Of a stretch of 64,000 bases of DNA, positions 17,844 to 25,739 are shown one piece after another (positions within the stretch are counted from its first letter, which is position 1; the number at the start of each line of letters is the position of its first letter). The translations under genes were made by a program, and so were the position numbers. Source of the DNA: an uncultured Lachnospiraceae bacterium (GTDB lineage: Bacteria > Bacillota > Clostridia > Lachnospirales > Lachnospiraceae); assembly GCA_951802115.1 (NCBI GenBank), contig CATOPL010000007.1, positions 86,435 to 150,434 of the forward strand, given 5' to 3'. Below the pieces are notes generated by a model, which was not told where the DNA came from, searched no databases, and saw only the letters and a program-made list of their open reading frames with translations.

Positions 17844-18755
17844 ATGACCGTGAAAAAAAAGAAAGGCTATTTCTTCCGTAAGAAGATGACATTTTTTGCA
17901 TTTGTCCTTCCGGGAGCCATCTATATGACCGTGATGATCATCCTGCCCATTCTGAGCAATATCATCATGAGCTTCCAGGATGTAAACCTGATGAATTTTG
18001 CATCCGGAGACACCCATTTTATAGGACTTGCCATGTACCAGGATATTTTCCGTGACAAAGTCATGTGGACTTCCATCTGGAACACGCTCTGGTTTACCCT
18101 CTGGTGTCTGATTTTCCAGTTTCCCATTGGCTTTGCCATGGCCATGTTTTTCAGTAAAGATTTTAAAGGTTCCCGTTTTCTGAGAGGAATCAACGTGATT
18201 GCATGGATGATCCCCATGGTTGCCGTATCCGGAATCTTCAAATATATGTTCAACAGCGACATCGGAATTATCAACCGGATCCTTTTAGATCTGCATATTA
18301 TCAAAACTCCTGTAGAATGGCTGGCGCACGGCAATACCGCCATGGCTTCCATCATCGCCGCCAATGTCTGGAAAGGCGTTCCTTTTAACATGATTCTGCT
18401 GGCAACCGCTCTGACTACAGTTCCTGCTGATGTCTATGAATCCGCGAGTATCGACGGCGCCAACCAGATACAGAGATTTTTTTACATAACCGTTCCACTC
18501 TTAAAACCGGCTATTATCTCAGTTCTGACTCTTGGATTCATCTATACCTTCAAAGTCTTTGATCTGGTATATGTCATGACCGGAGGCGGCCCCGGCTCCT
18601 CTACGGAAATGCTGTCGACACTGGCTTATCGCTACTCTTTTAACGAGTATAATTTCTCTCAGGGAGCAGCCGTTGCCAACGTTCTGTTTGTGCTTCTGAT
18701 GCTGGTAGGCGTGTTCTATATCCGCATTGTCACAAAAGAAGATGAAGAAATATAG
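17844..18755 (+). CDS. ABC sugar permease (MalF-type)
   Basis: First membrane subunit of the carbohydrate importer. Six hydrophobic segments are visible after a basic N-terminus. The ATPase-docking EAA loop is VYESASIDGANQIQRFFYIT near the C-terminal third, followed by VPLLKP. Length about 303 aa is typical. An upstream in-frame ATG exists, but AAAGGTGAT lies right before the ATG 17844/GTG 17850 pair, so the exact start is one of these two. It is followed by the second permease 19 bases later. No cognate ATPase gene is present; such importers often share a genome-wide MsmK-like ATPase. Confidence 0.93.
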   Translation: MTVKKKKGYFFRKKMTFFAFVLPGAIYMTVMIILPILSNIIMSFQDVNLMNFASGDTHFIGLAMYQDIFRDKVMWTSIWNTLWFTLWCLIFQFPIGFAMAMFFSKDFKGSRFLRGINVIAWMIPMVAVSGIFKYMFNSDIGIINRILLDLHIIKTPVEWLAHGNTAMASIIAANVWKGVPFNMILLATALTTVPADVYESASIDGANQIQRFFYITVPLLKPAIISVLTLGFIYTFKVFDLVYVMTGGGPGSSTEMLSTLAYRYSFNEYNFSQGAAVANVLFVLLMLVGVFYIRIVTKEDEEI

Positions 18756-18774
18756 AAAGGAGAGAACATCTGTT

Positions 18775-19608
18775 ATGAAAATGAAAACCAGCGCCAGACA
18801 TATGCTGCTTATGACTGCAGGAATCGTGATCACTTTGCTTTTCCTGTTTCCACTGTACTGGATGATCACCACTTCTTTACGTCCGCCGGGAGAGACCTTC
18901 ACTGATCCGTCTTTTTTCCCGTCTACAATCTGCCTGGACTCTTATGTACTGGAAAACGAACATGGTGTTACCTTATTTACCTATCTAAAAAACAGCTGTA
19001 TTGTCTCCATCGGATCAACTCTGATCACCATGGTGCTTGCAATCCCCGCCTCTTATGGACTTGCACGGTTTAAGAATAAGATGATCAGCGTTGGACTGTT
19101 TGTTTTTCTGGTAGCGCAGATGCTTCCCAGCTCCCTGATACTGACGCCGCTGTTCGTAAATTTCAGCAAACTGGGTCTGATCAACAACCACATTGGCGTA
19201 ATGCTGGCGGATGCTACCATTACAATTCCCTTCGCCGTCATTATCCTGCGGACTTACTTCAAAGATATTCCCAAAGAACTTGAAGAAGCGGCGATCATTG
19301 ACGGATGCGGTCCCTGGAAAACCTTTATCAAGATCATGGTTCCCGTCAGTTCCTCCGGAATTATCACGGCGCTTTCCATGTCCTTGTTCATGGCATGGGG
19401 CGACATGGTATTCTCGCTTACATTCTTAAACCAGGAAAACATGAAGACTCTCCCGCTCATCCTGTATAAAGCCATGGGCGAACTGGGAGTCAGATGGGAG
19501 ATTCTCATGGCCTACTCAACTGTGGTTGTTCTCCCGATCCTGATTATTTTTATCATTATGCAAAGATATATCGTCAATGGTCTGACCGCCGGAGCGGTCA
19601 AGGGTTAA
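18775..19608 (+). CDS. ABC sugar permease (MalG-type)
   Basis: Second membrane subunit of the same importer. Six membrane segments with the short N-terminal hydrophobic helix characteristic of MalG-type partners. The EAA motif is ELEEAAIIDGCGPWKTFIKI followed by MVPVSSSG. The C-terminus MQRYIVNGLTAGAVKG is the typical ending of this family. Length 277 aa is normal. AAGGAGAG about 11 bases upstream favours the ATG at 18775; an earlier in-frame ATG lies inside the preceding gene. The first glycosidase begins 110 bases later. Confidence 0.94.
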   Translation: MKMKTSARHMLLMTAGIVITLLFLFPLYWMITTSLRPPGETFTDPSFFPSTICLDSYVLENEHGVTLFTYLKNSCIVSIGSTLITMVLAIPASYGLARFKNKMISVGLFVFLVAQMLPSSLILTPLFVNFSKLGLINNHIGVMLADATITIPFAVIILRTYFKDIPKELEEAAIIDGCGPWKTFIKIMVPVSSSGIITALSMSLFMAWGDMVFSLTFLNQENMKTLPLILYKAMGELGVRWEILMAYSTVVVLPILIIFIIMQRYIVNGLTAGAVKG

Positions 19609-19717
19609 CAAACCCCGTCATCTGCCCAGAACTTCAGAACAGCCGCTGAATACAGAAAACAAACCAGCGCAAACCGACGGCAGATGCGAAACTTTGATTA
19701 AGGAGGTTTCTAAACAA

Positions 19718-21730
19718 ATGGCATATTATACAATCCCTGATTTTGAAGGAAAGATCTGCGGACAAAGACTCGTCTGGGAAACTGCAGGTGAACTTGTCTA
19801 TCTGGAACCTTACGGCAAAGACGCGATCCGCTTCCGCGCTTCTAAAAGCCTTCATATCGATGAGGATCTGAACTGGACGCTTCTCCCGCCGCAAAAAACC
19901 GATCAGGTACAGATTAATATGGATTCCAGACGGGGACAGCTCGTCAACGGAAAGATCACTGCAACAATCACCGGTGACGGAACGGTCACTTACTTTAAGA
20001 CGAATACCGGCGAAGTGCTGCTCAAAGAATCCTGGATCGACGGCAGAATCCACACGGCTCCGCTTCGAAGGGCAAGAGAATACCGCGTGACCTCCGGAAA
20101 TCAATTCCGGCTGAGCGTCTATTTTCAGGAAGATGCCACAGAACATTTTTACGGAATGGGTCAGGATGCCAACGACTGCTTTGACCTGAAGGGTTCCACG
20201 GTAGAACTCCTGCAGAAAAACGGCAAATGCACCATTCCCTATGTTTATTCTTCTAAAGGCTACGGTTTTATCTGGAACAATCCGGCGGTGGGAAGAGCGG
20301 AATTTGTCAAAAATCATACGCTCTGGCACGCCCAGTGTGCAAAACAGCTTGACTATATCGTTTTAACCGGAGACAGTCCGGACGAGATCAACGGCCACTT
20401 TACAGAGATTACCGGACGCGCACCGATGCTTCCTGACTGGGCGGCCGGTTTCTGGCAGTGCAAACTGCGCTATGAAACACAGGAAGAGCTTCTTTCTGTA
20501 GCGCGCGAATATAAAAAACGCAATCTTCCTATCTCTGTCATCGTCATCGACTATTTTCACTGGACCATGCAGGGGGACTGGAAGTTTGACCCAGAAAAAT
20601 GGCCGGATCCAAAAGCCATGGTAGAAGAACTTGAGCAGATGGGAATCCGACTGATGGTTTCCATCTGGCCCACCGTGGATCCCCGAAGCGAGAATTATGC
20701 CTACATGATGCGGCACAATTACCTGCTGCAGGCAGAAAAAGGTGTGGATGTCGTATTCATGTTCTTCGGTCCTCAGACCTATGTGGATACCACTCACCCG
20801 GACGGACAGCAATATTTCTGGTCCAGAGCAAAGAAAAATTATTACGACTATGGGATCCGGACTTTCTGGCTGGACGAAGCAGAACCGGAGATGCGCCCTT
20901 ATGATTATGACAATGTACGGATGTATCTGGGTAATGCAGAAGAAGTCAGCAACCTTTACTGTGTCGGCTATGCCAAAGCTTTCTATGACGGACTTAAAGA
21001 GCAGGGAGAAGCGGTCTGCAATCTGGTCCGCTGCGCCTGGCTTGGAAGCCAGCGCTACGGAGTCGTTCTCTGGTCCGGCGATATCGCCTCCACATTCGAC
21101 AGCCTCCGCAAGCAGCTAAAAGCCGGTCTGAATGTATCGCTGTGCGGCATTCCCTGGTGGACCACGGACATTGGCGGATTTATCAACGGCGATCCTGAAG
21201 ATGAGGAATTCCGGGAACTGATCGTGCGCTGGTTTGAGTTCGGAGTCTTCTGTCCGATCTTCCGCCTCCATGGATTCCGGCTCCCCTATCCGATTCGGGA
21301 TATTCTGAATCCGGACGGATACTGCGGTTCCGGCGGACCTAACGAAGTATGGAGTTTCGGAGAACGGGCGTATGAGATTATCACCGGACTCTTACATCTG
21401 CGCGAGCGCCTGATCCCTTATCTGATGGAACAGATGAAAACTGCCAGTGATACCGGACGTCCGGTCATGAGACCACTGTTTTATGACTTTCCCAAAGACC
21501 AAAATACCTATGCAGCGGAAGACGAATACATGTTTGGTCCCGATCTTCTGGTAGCGCCTGTGATCACAAAGCATGCTCTGACAAGATCCGTCTATCTTCC
21601 GGCCGGCGCCAGATGGACGGAGGCATATACCGGCATCGCATACGAAGGCGGTCGTCAGATTGAAGTGCCGGCTCCGCTGGAAAAGATTCCTGTTTTCTAC
21701 CGAGATGGCAAAGATCTGGGATTATTTTGA
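19718..21730 (+). CDS. Glycoside hydrolase family 31 (alpha-glucosidase/alpha-xylosidase type)
   Basis: Probably a cytoplasmic exo-acting glycosidase, since no signal peptide is seen. N-terminal beta-sandwich, then the catalytic barrel. The nucleophile region is RTFWLDEAEPEM (about residue 385) and the acid/base aspartate lies in VLWSGDIAS (about 452); CGIPWWTTDIGGF and the FRLHGFR block follow, all GH31 hallmarks. Length 670 aa is usual. AAGGAGG precedes the ATG at 19718. It lies after the permeases, so it would act on the imported sugar. GH31 covers alpha-glucosidase, alpha-xylosidase and other activities, so the exact substrate is open. Confidence 0.94.
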   Translation: MAYYTIPDFEGKICGQRLVWETAGELVYLEPYGKDAIRFRASKSLHIDEDLNWTLLPPQKTDQVQINMDSRRGQLVNGKITATITGDGTVTYFKTNTGEVLLKESWIDGRIHTAPLRRAREYRVTSGNQFRLSVYFQEDATEHFYGMGQDANDCFDLKGSTVELLQKNGKCTIPYVYSSKGYGFIWNNPAVGRAEFVKNHTLWHAQCAKQLDYIVLTGDSPDEINGHFTEITGRAPMLPDWAAGFWQCKLRYETQEELLSVAREYKKRNLPISVIVIDYFHWTMQGDWKFDPEKWPDPKAMVEELEQMGIRLMVSIWPTVDPRSENYAYMMRHNYLLQAEKGVDVVFMFFGPQTYVDTTHPDGQQYFWSRAKKNYYDYGIRTFWLDEAEPEMRPYDYDNVRMYLGNAEEVSNLYCVGYAKAFYDGLKEQGEAVCNLVRCAWLGSQRYGVVLWSGDIASTFDSLRKQLKAGLNVSLCGIPWWTTDIGGFINGDPEDEEFRELIVRWFEFGVFCPIFRLHGFRLPYPIRDILNPDGYCGSGGPNEVWSFGERAYEIITGLLHLRERLIPYLMEQMKTASDTGRPVMRPLFYDFPKDQNTYAAEDEYMFGPDLLVAPVITKHALTRSVYLPAGARWTEAYTGIAYEGGRQIEVPAPLEKIPVFYRDGKDLGLF

Positions 21731-21762
21731 TTAATCTGAAACCTGCTGAATAAAAACGTACA

Positions 21763-21818
21763 TCTGCCTGATATTCGGAGAACCTCCGACAAAGAGATAG
21801 TCCAGAATATCAGGCAGA
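21763..21818 (-). terminator. Inverted repeat/terminator between convergent GH31 genes
   Basis: Perfect 14-bp arms TCTGCCTGATATTC and GAATATCAGGCAGA with an inner GGAG/CTCC pair. In minus orientation a run of five T follows a few bases after the stem. It sits between the stop codons of the two GH31 genes. A second small hairpin (CGGTAC/GTACCG) lies just to its right. Confidence 0.6.
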
Positions 21819-21941
21819 CGGTACACTCCGTACCGCTGTGTGAAGCAAAACGGGCGAGATATCCGTCTGCGGTATGTCATATCAGGTACTGTGCACGCCG
21901 GCAGAAGCACGTTTTATAGCAGTCTCAACTCTGAGTTTCTC

Positions 21942-23972
21942 TCATCCATTATCCTGAATCTGTGAAAGCACTTTATTTCTGGCATAGACCGGTATCAAAT
22001 CAAGTCCTGCCTGGCAGATAATCCATGTTTTTCCTTCAAACTTCTCTCCGCTGTCGATCTCCGTCCACAACCCTTCCGGCAAATACACCTTTCGCTCCCT
22101 GGCTCCCTCATATACCACCGGCGCCACCAGAAGATCCGGTCCTAACAGATACTCATCCTCGATACCCCAGGCAGTTTCATCGTTTGGATAGTCGTAAAAC
22201 AGCGGCCGCATAACGGGCGTTCCACGCTCATGAGCTTTCTCCATCTGTTTTTGCAGATAAGGACGTATCTTCTCCCGGATGAACATATATTTGCGGCAGA
22301 TCTCATAGGTCTCTTCCCCATAGCTCCATACTTCATTCGGAGAACCGCTGGTATAGATCCAACCTACTGCATTTCCCGCTTTAAAAGCAGGCTTTCCCGG
22401 TTCCACAATCAGAGGTTCCCGGAATCCATGCAGCCGGAATACCGGACAGAACGCTCCAAACTCAAACCAGCGGATGAAACATTCTTTGAATTCATCAGAG
22501 TAAATATTCCCTCCATGGAAGCCGCCGATATCCGTAGTCCACCAGGGAAAACCCGACAGTCCCATATTCATTCCTGCCGTTACCTGATTCCGCAGCGAAG
22601 CAAAATCTGAAGAAATATCTCCGGTCCATACAAGTGCACCGTATTTCTGCGAACCCGCCCAGGCGCACCGGACCAGACTCAGAATCTCAGATTCACCTTC
22701 AAGACTTCTGCCTTCATAGGCCATTCTGGCAAATTCCTTCGGATACAGATTGCCTGCTTCTTTGTGAGTCCCTGCATGAAAACGATAGTTCTCATATTCA
22801 TATTTTGTGACTTCCGGTTCGCATTCATCCAGCCAGAACAGACGAATTCCTTTGTTATAATAATTCTTTTTGAGTTTTTCCCACACAAATTTTCTGGCGT
22901 CCGGATTCGTAGCGTCCATATAAGTATCTTTATTTTTAATTCCAAACCGCGGCCCCTGTTCCGTACGAATCAGATAGCCCATCTCTTCCATATGTTTGAA
23001 GTTCTCGCTGCCCTCTTCCACAGTAGGCCAGACTGAGATCATGGGTTCAATCCCCATTTCCCTCAGTTCCCGGACCATCGCTTCCGGGTCCGGCCAGAAT
23101 TTCGGATCAAATTTCCAGTCTCCCTGAGCAGTCCAGTGAAAAAAGTCTATGACAAGTACCGAAAGAGGAAGTCCTCTTCTTCTGTACTCTTTCGCAACTT
23201 CCAATACTTCTTCCTGCGTCCGGTAGCGCAGCTTACTCTGCCAGAAGCCGGTTCCGTATTCCGGCATCACAGGTACTTTTCCTGTCACGGACGCATATGC
23301 TTCTTCGATCTCTGAAGGCGTATCTCCAACGGTAATCCAGTAATCCATCTGCTTTGTAGAATCTGCATGCCATTCCGTCAGGTTTCTCCCAAAAACAACT
23401 TTTCCGATGGCCGGATTGTTCCAGAAAAACCCGTATCCGCGGCTGGAAATCGTAAACGGGATCGAAACCTGAGAATTCCTCTGAGACAGCTCCAGCACAC
23501 ATCCTTTCAGATTCAAATACGGATATGCATACTGTCCCATCCCATAGAACCGCTCTCCCTCGCAGGCCTCAAATCTGACCGTCAAGCGATAGTGGTCCGT
23601 TCCCCGATGAGGAGCAAAAGTTCTGGGAATAATCTCCAGGGCGCTGTCTTTTTCTCCCGGCGCATTCTCCCGGAAACGGTTCCTGTCGTATTCTTCCAGA
23701 ATAACCTCGCCTTTCTGGTTATAAAACTTTATTTTTCCAGTGCACTGAACTTCACAGCTAATCTTTCCATTGCGGACCCATCCGGTACTGCCCTTGATGC
23801 GGATCTGTGGTTCTTCTCTTTTCTCACACTCTGTCAGCGCAGACAGGCGATCATCCTGGAATTCCGAAAGCTGTGTGGCGCGGATACGAAGACTGTTTTC
23901 TCCGTATGCTTCAATACATAAAAGCTCTTTATCATATCTTCTCCACAGCTTTCCATCTTTTACTGTTAACAT
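21942..23972 (-). CDS. Glycoside hydrolase family 31, second paralogue
   Basis: Similar in plan to the preceding GH31 gene: FWLDECEPEV holds the nucleophile, VWTGDISSDF the acid/base aspartate, and GFPWWTTDIGGF and RLHGFREP match. The 676-aa protein has no signal peptide and is probably cytoplasmic. An AGGAGGG site supports the ATG at 23972, although the frame is open further upstream. Unlike its paralogue it is transcribed toward the importer operon from its own promoter, overlapped by an 18-bp palindromic operator. This suggests separate control by the LacI protein encoded upstream. The two paralogues may act on different linkages of one substrate. Confidence 0.94.
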   Translation of the reverse strand: MLTVKDGKLWRRYDKELLCIEAYGENSLRIRATQLSEFQDDRLSALTECEKREEPQIRIKGSTGWVRNGKISCEVQCTGKIKFYNQKGEVILEEYDRNRFRENAPGEKDSALEIIPRTFAPHRGTDHYRLTVRFEACEGERFYGMGQYAYPYLNLKGCVLELSQRNSQVSIPFTISSRGYGFFWNNPAIGKVVFGRNLTEWHADSTKQMDYWITVGDTPSEIEEAYASVTGKVPVMPEYGTGFWQSKLRYRTQEEVLEVAKEYRRRGLPLSVLVIDFFHWTAQGDWKFDPKFWPDPEAMVRELREMGIEPMISVWPTVEEGSENFKHMEEMGYLIRTEQGPRFGIKNKDTYMDATNPDARKFVWEKLKKNYYNKGIRLFWLDECEPEVTKYEYENYRFHAGTHKEAGNLYPKEFARMAYEGRSLEGESEILSLVRCAWAGSQKYGALVWTGDISSDFASLRNQVTAGMNMGLSGFPWWTTDIGGFHGGNIYSDEFKECFIRWFEFGAFCPVFRLHGFREPLIVEPGKPAFKAGNAVGWIYTSGSPNEVWSYGEETYEICRKYMFIREKIRPYLQKQMEKAHERGTPVMRPLFYDYPNDETAWGIEDEYLLGPDLLVAPVVYEGARERKVYLPEGLWTEIDSGEKFEGKTWIICQAGLDLIPVYARNKVLSQIQDNG

Positions 23973-24005
23973 TCTTGTTCCCTCCTGCATCTTCCTTTTT
24001 CTTTT

Positions 24006-24023
24006 ATTTAACACGTGTTAAAT
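24006..24023. promoter_or_regulatory. Palindromic LacI-type operator
   Basis: ATTTAACACGTGTTAAAT is a perfect 18-bp palindrome with a central CG, as in LacI-family operators. It lies just downstream of the predicted -10 of the minus-strand GH31 gene and 34 bases before its start codon, in a position to block transcription. The LacI gene at 24470 is the obvious candidate regulator. Confidence 0.75.
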
Positions 24024-24025
24024 AA

Positions 24026-24054
24026 TAAGTACCACGATTTTCAGCATTTGTCAA
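24026..24054 (-). promoter_or_regulatory. Promoter of the second GH31 gene
   Basis: On the minus strand a perfect TTGACA (24049-24054) is followed after 17 bases by a poor -10 (TACTTA). The palindromic operator abuts it downstream. Confidence 0.5.
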
Positions 24055-24131
24055 TCCATGATACAAAGATTTATTCGCCGCACATAAAATATCAGCAATA
24101 TCACGAATCCGGCGGTGTTTCTTTATGAAAA

Positions 24132-24160
24132 ATGACAGCAAAAGAAAAATATGATATAAT
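24132..24160 (+). promoter_or_regulatory. Promoter upstream of giant hairpin and LacI gene
   Basis: ATGACA, 17 bases, TATAAT. Transcription from here would start near 24167, inside the palindrome TTGCGCG-GA-CGCGCAA (24164-24179), and then read the giant hairpin before reaching the LacI gene about 300 bases away. Confidence 0.6.
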
Positions 24161-24234
24161 GAATTGCGCGGACGCGCAAGCAGGTCATCAATTTTTATAC
24201 TTTTTGATAAATACAGCAGCCAACCCGGACGCCT

Positions 24235-24366
24235 GTCATGAACCGTTGTTTCTTCCAGACCCCGCTTGCGCTTAGTGAAGGGACGCAGCGGTACTAAGGG
24301 CGCAAAACACGCGCCCTAAGGACCAGCGCCCTTCAATGGGTCTTTAAAGAAACAACGGTTCATGAC
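24235..24366 (+). repeat. Giant imperfect hairpin element (132 bases)
   Basis: The ends GTCATGAACCGTTGTTTCTT and AAGAAACAACGGTTCATGAC are perfect 20-bp complements. Pairing continues inward: AGACCC/GGGTCT, then TGAAGGG-CGC/GCG-CCCTTCA, GGT/ACC and AGGGCGC/GCGCCCT around the small loop AAAACAC. So almost the whole 132 bases fold on themselves. There is no open frame. It could be a non-autonomous mobile repeat, a structured leader of the LacI gene or an independent small RNA driven by the promoter at 24132. Confidence 0.75.
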
Positions 24367-24469
24367 GGCTGTACATTGGCATATTTATAAAATAATATTT
24401 TTCATAAGTACAAATTAAAAAGTATACCTTATTGAACACTGGTAGTTCAGATAGATGGGAGCAGTTCAG

Positions 24470-25534
24470 ATGAAACAGACCTATGAGAGACTGACTCTGG
24501 AGGATATCTCAGAAAGAATTCATATCTCCAGAACCACGATTTATAAAGTGATCAACCACAAAGGAACCGTCAGCGATGCCACCAGACGAACCGTCATGGA
24601 GGCGCTGAGAAAGTATAATTATATCCCCAACAACAATGCAAGAAACCTTGCCATGAACCGGCGTTATCCTATTGCCTGCATTGGCTTTAACTCTCCGGAC
24701 GCTATCTATTTTGCACCGACGATTGAGGAGGGAATCCGCCAGGCAGTACAGAACTACGGCGATCACGGCCTGATCGTGGACAGCTACTTTTCATCCGCAG
24801 AACAGCCAAAGCAGCAGATTGAAGATATCCAAAGCGCATACAATTCCGGTATCCGGCATTTTATCATCGCATGTGCGGATACCGATCAGTTAAAACCTTC
24901 ACTGGCAGAACTCAAATCTTCCGGATGTACCGTGATTCTGCTGAGTAAGTATGCCGGACCTGAATTCTGCGACGCTTTCATTGGTATGGACGACTGTAAA
25001 AGCGGACAGCTGGCTGCTGAAATGCTGGGACATATGATACCTTCTGACGGCTCTTTGCAGGTTCTCATGGCCAGAGAGTCCCATTCTAATACAACATCCA
25101 CACAGCAGAGGCTGGAAGGATTTCTGTCATATCTGAAACAGTATCATCCTTCCATACAGATCCTGCCTTTTTTACAGGATCTGGAAAACAGCAGCATGAT
25201 TGAGAAATCTCTGACAGACATTCTTACCGGGCGAAAGCCGGATGGTATTTTCGATCTCACCTGCCGGCTTCATATCATCTCCCGCATACTTCATCAAAAA
25301 AACATGGCGGATGTGGCTTTTGTAGGAATGGACTTATATCCGGAAATTATCCCTTTTATCCGCGATCACACCATCGATGCGGTTATCTTTCAGAATCTGA
25401 AAGCACAGACTTATCTGGCATGCCGACTGTTGTTCGATCAAATGTGTTATGGAAATGAAATTCCGCAAAAAGTGTATCATTCCAAACTGGAGATCGTCAT
25501 GTCGGGAAATCTGGAATACTTTCTGGAACTATGA
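24470..25534 (+). CDS. LacI-family transcriptional regulator
   Basis: Sugar-responsive repressor, probably of the adjacent GH31 gene. The N-terminal helix-turn-helix is LTLEDISERIHISRTTIYKVINHKG, where the usual TVSRVLN recognition helix reads TIYKVIN; the hinge region NNARNLA follows. The rest is the periplasmic-binding-protein-like ligand domain, ending normally; 354 aa is slightly long for the family. GGGAG lies 8 bases before the ATG at 24470, favouring it over an ATG 15 bases earlier. A long leader carrying the giant hairpin precedes it. The 18-bp palindrome at 24006 is its likely operator. Confidence 0.9.
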   Translation: MKQTYERLTLEDISERIHISRTTIYKVINHKGTVSDATRRTVMEALRKYNYIPNNNARNLAMNRRYPIACIGFNSPDAIYFAPTIEEGIRQAVQNYGDHGLIVDSYFSSAEQPKQQIEDIQSAYNSGIRHFIIACADTDQLKPSLAELKSSGCTVILLSKYAGPEFCDAFIGMDDCKSGQLAAEMLGHMIPSDGSLQVLMARESHSNTTSTQQRLEGFLSYLKQYHPSIQILPFLQDLENSSMIEKSLTDILTGRKPDGIFDLTCRLHIISRILHQKNMADVAFVGMDLYPEIIPFIRDHTIDAVIFQNLKAQTYLACRLLFDQMCYGNEIPQKVYHSKLEIVMSGNLEYFLEL

Positions 25535-25622
25535 AAAATTCAATATCTCCTTATTTTCTCTGCTGAACAAAGAAAGTCTGTAACCTTCACAGCGATCCCG
25601 CTTAAATAGCATTGCACAACGA

Positions 25623-25657
25623 AAGCCCCCGCAACAGCTTATCTGAAACGAGGGCTT
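25623..25657. terminator. Hairpin between convergent LacI gene and pnp
   Basis: AAGCCCCCG and CGAGGGCTT pair over 9 bp (one G-U) around a 17-base loop. It lies midway between the two stop codons. The tail read from pnp is GGGCTTTCGTTG, so it may serve pnp. Confidence 0.45.
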
Positions 25658-25739
25658 CCTTCAAGGGGAGGATAAGTATTCAATTTATCTTTGGTTCAGT
25701 TATATTATGGCCGCTTCTCCAAAAGATATACATATAATT

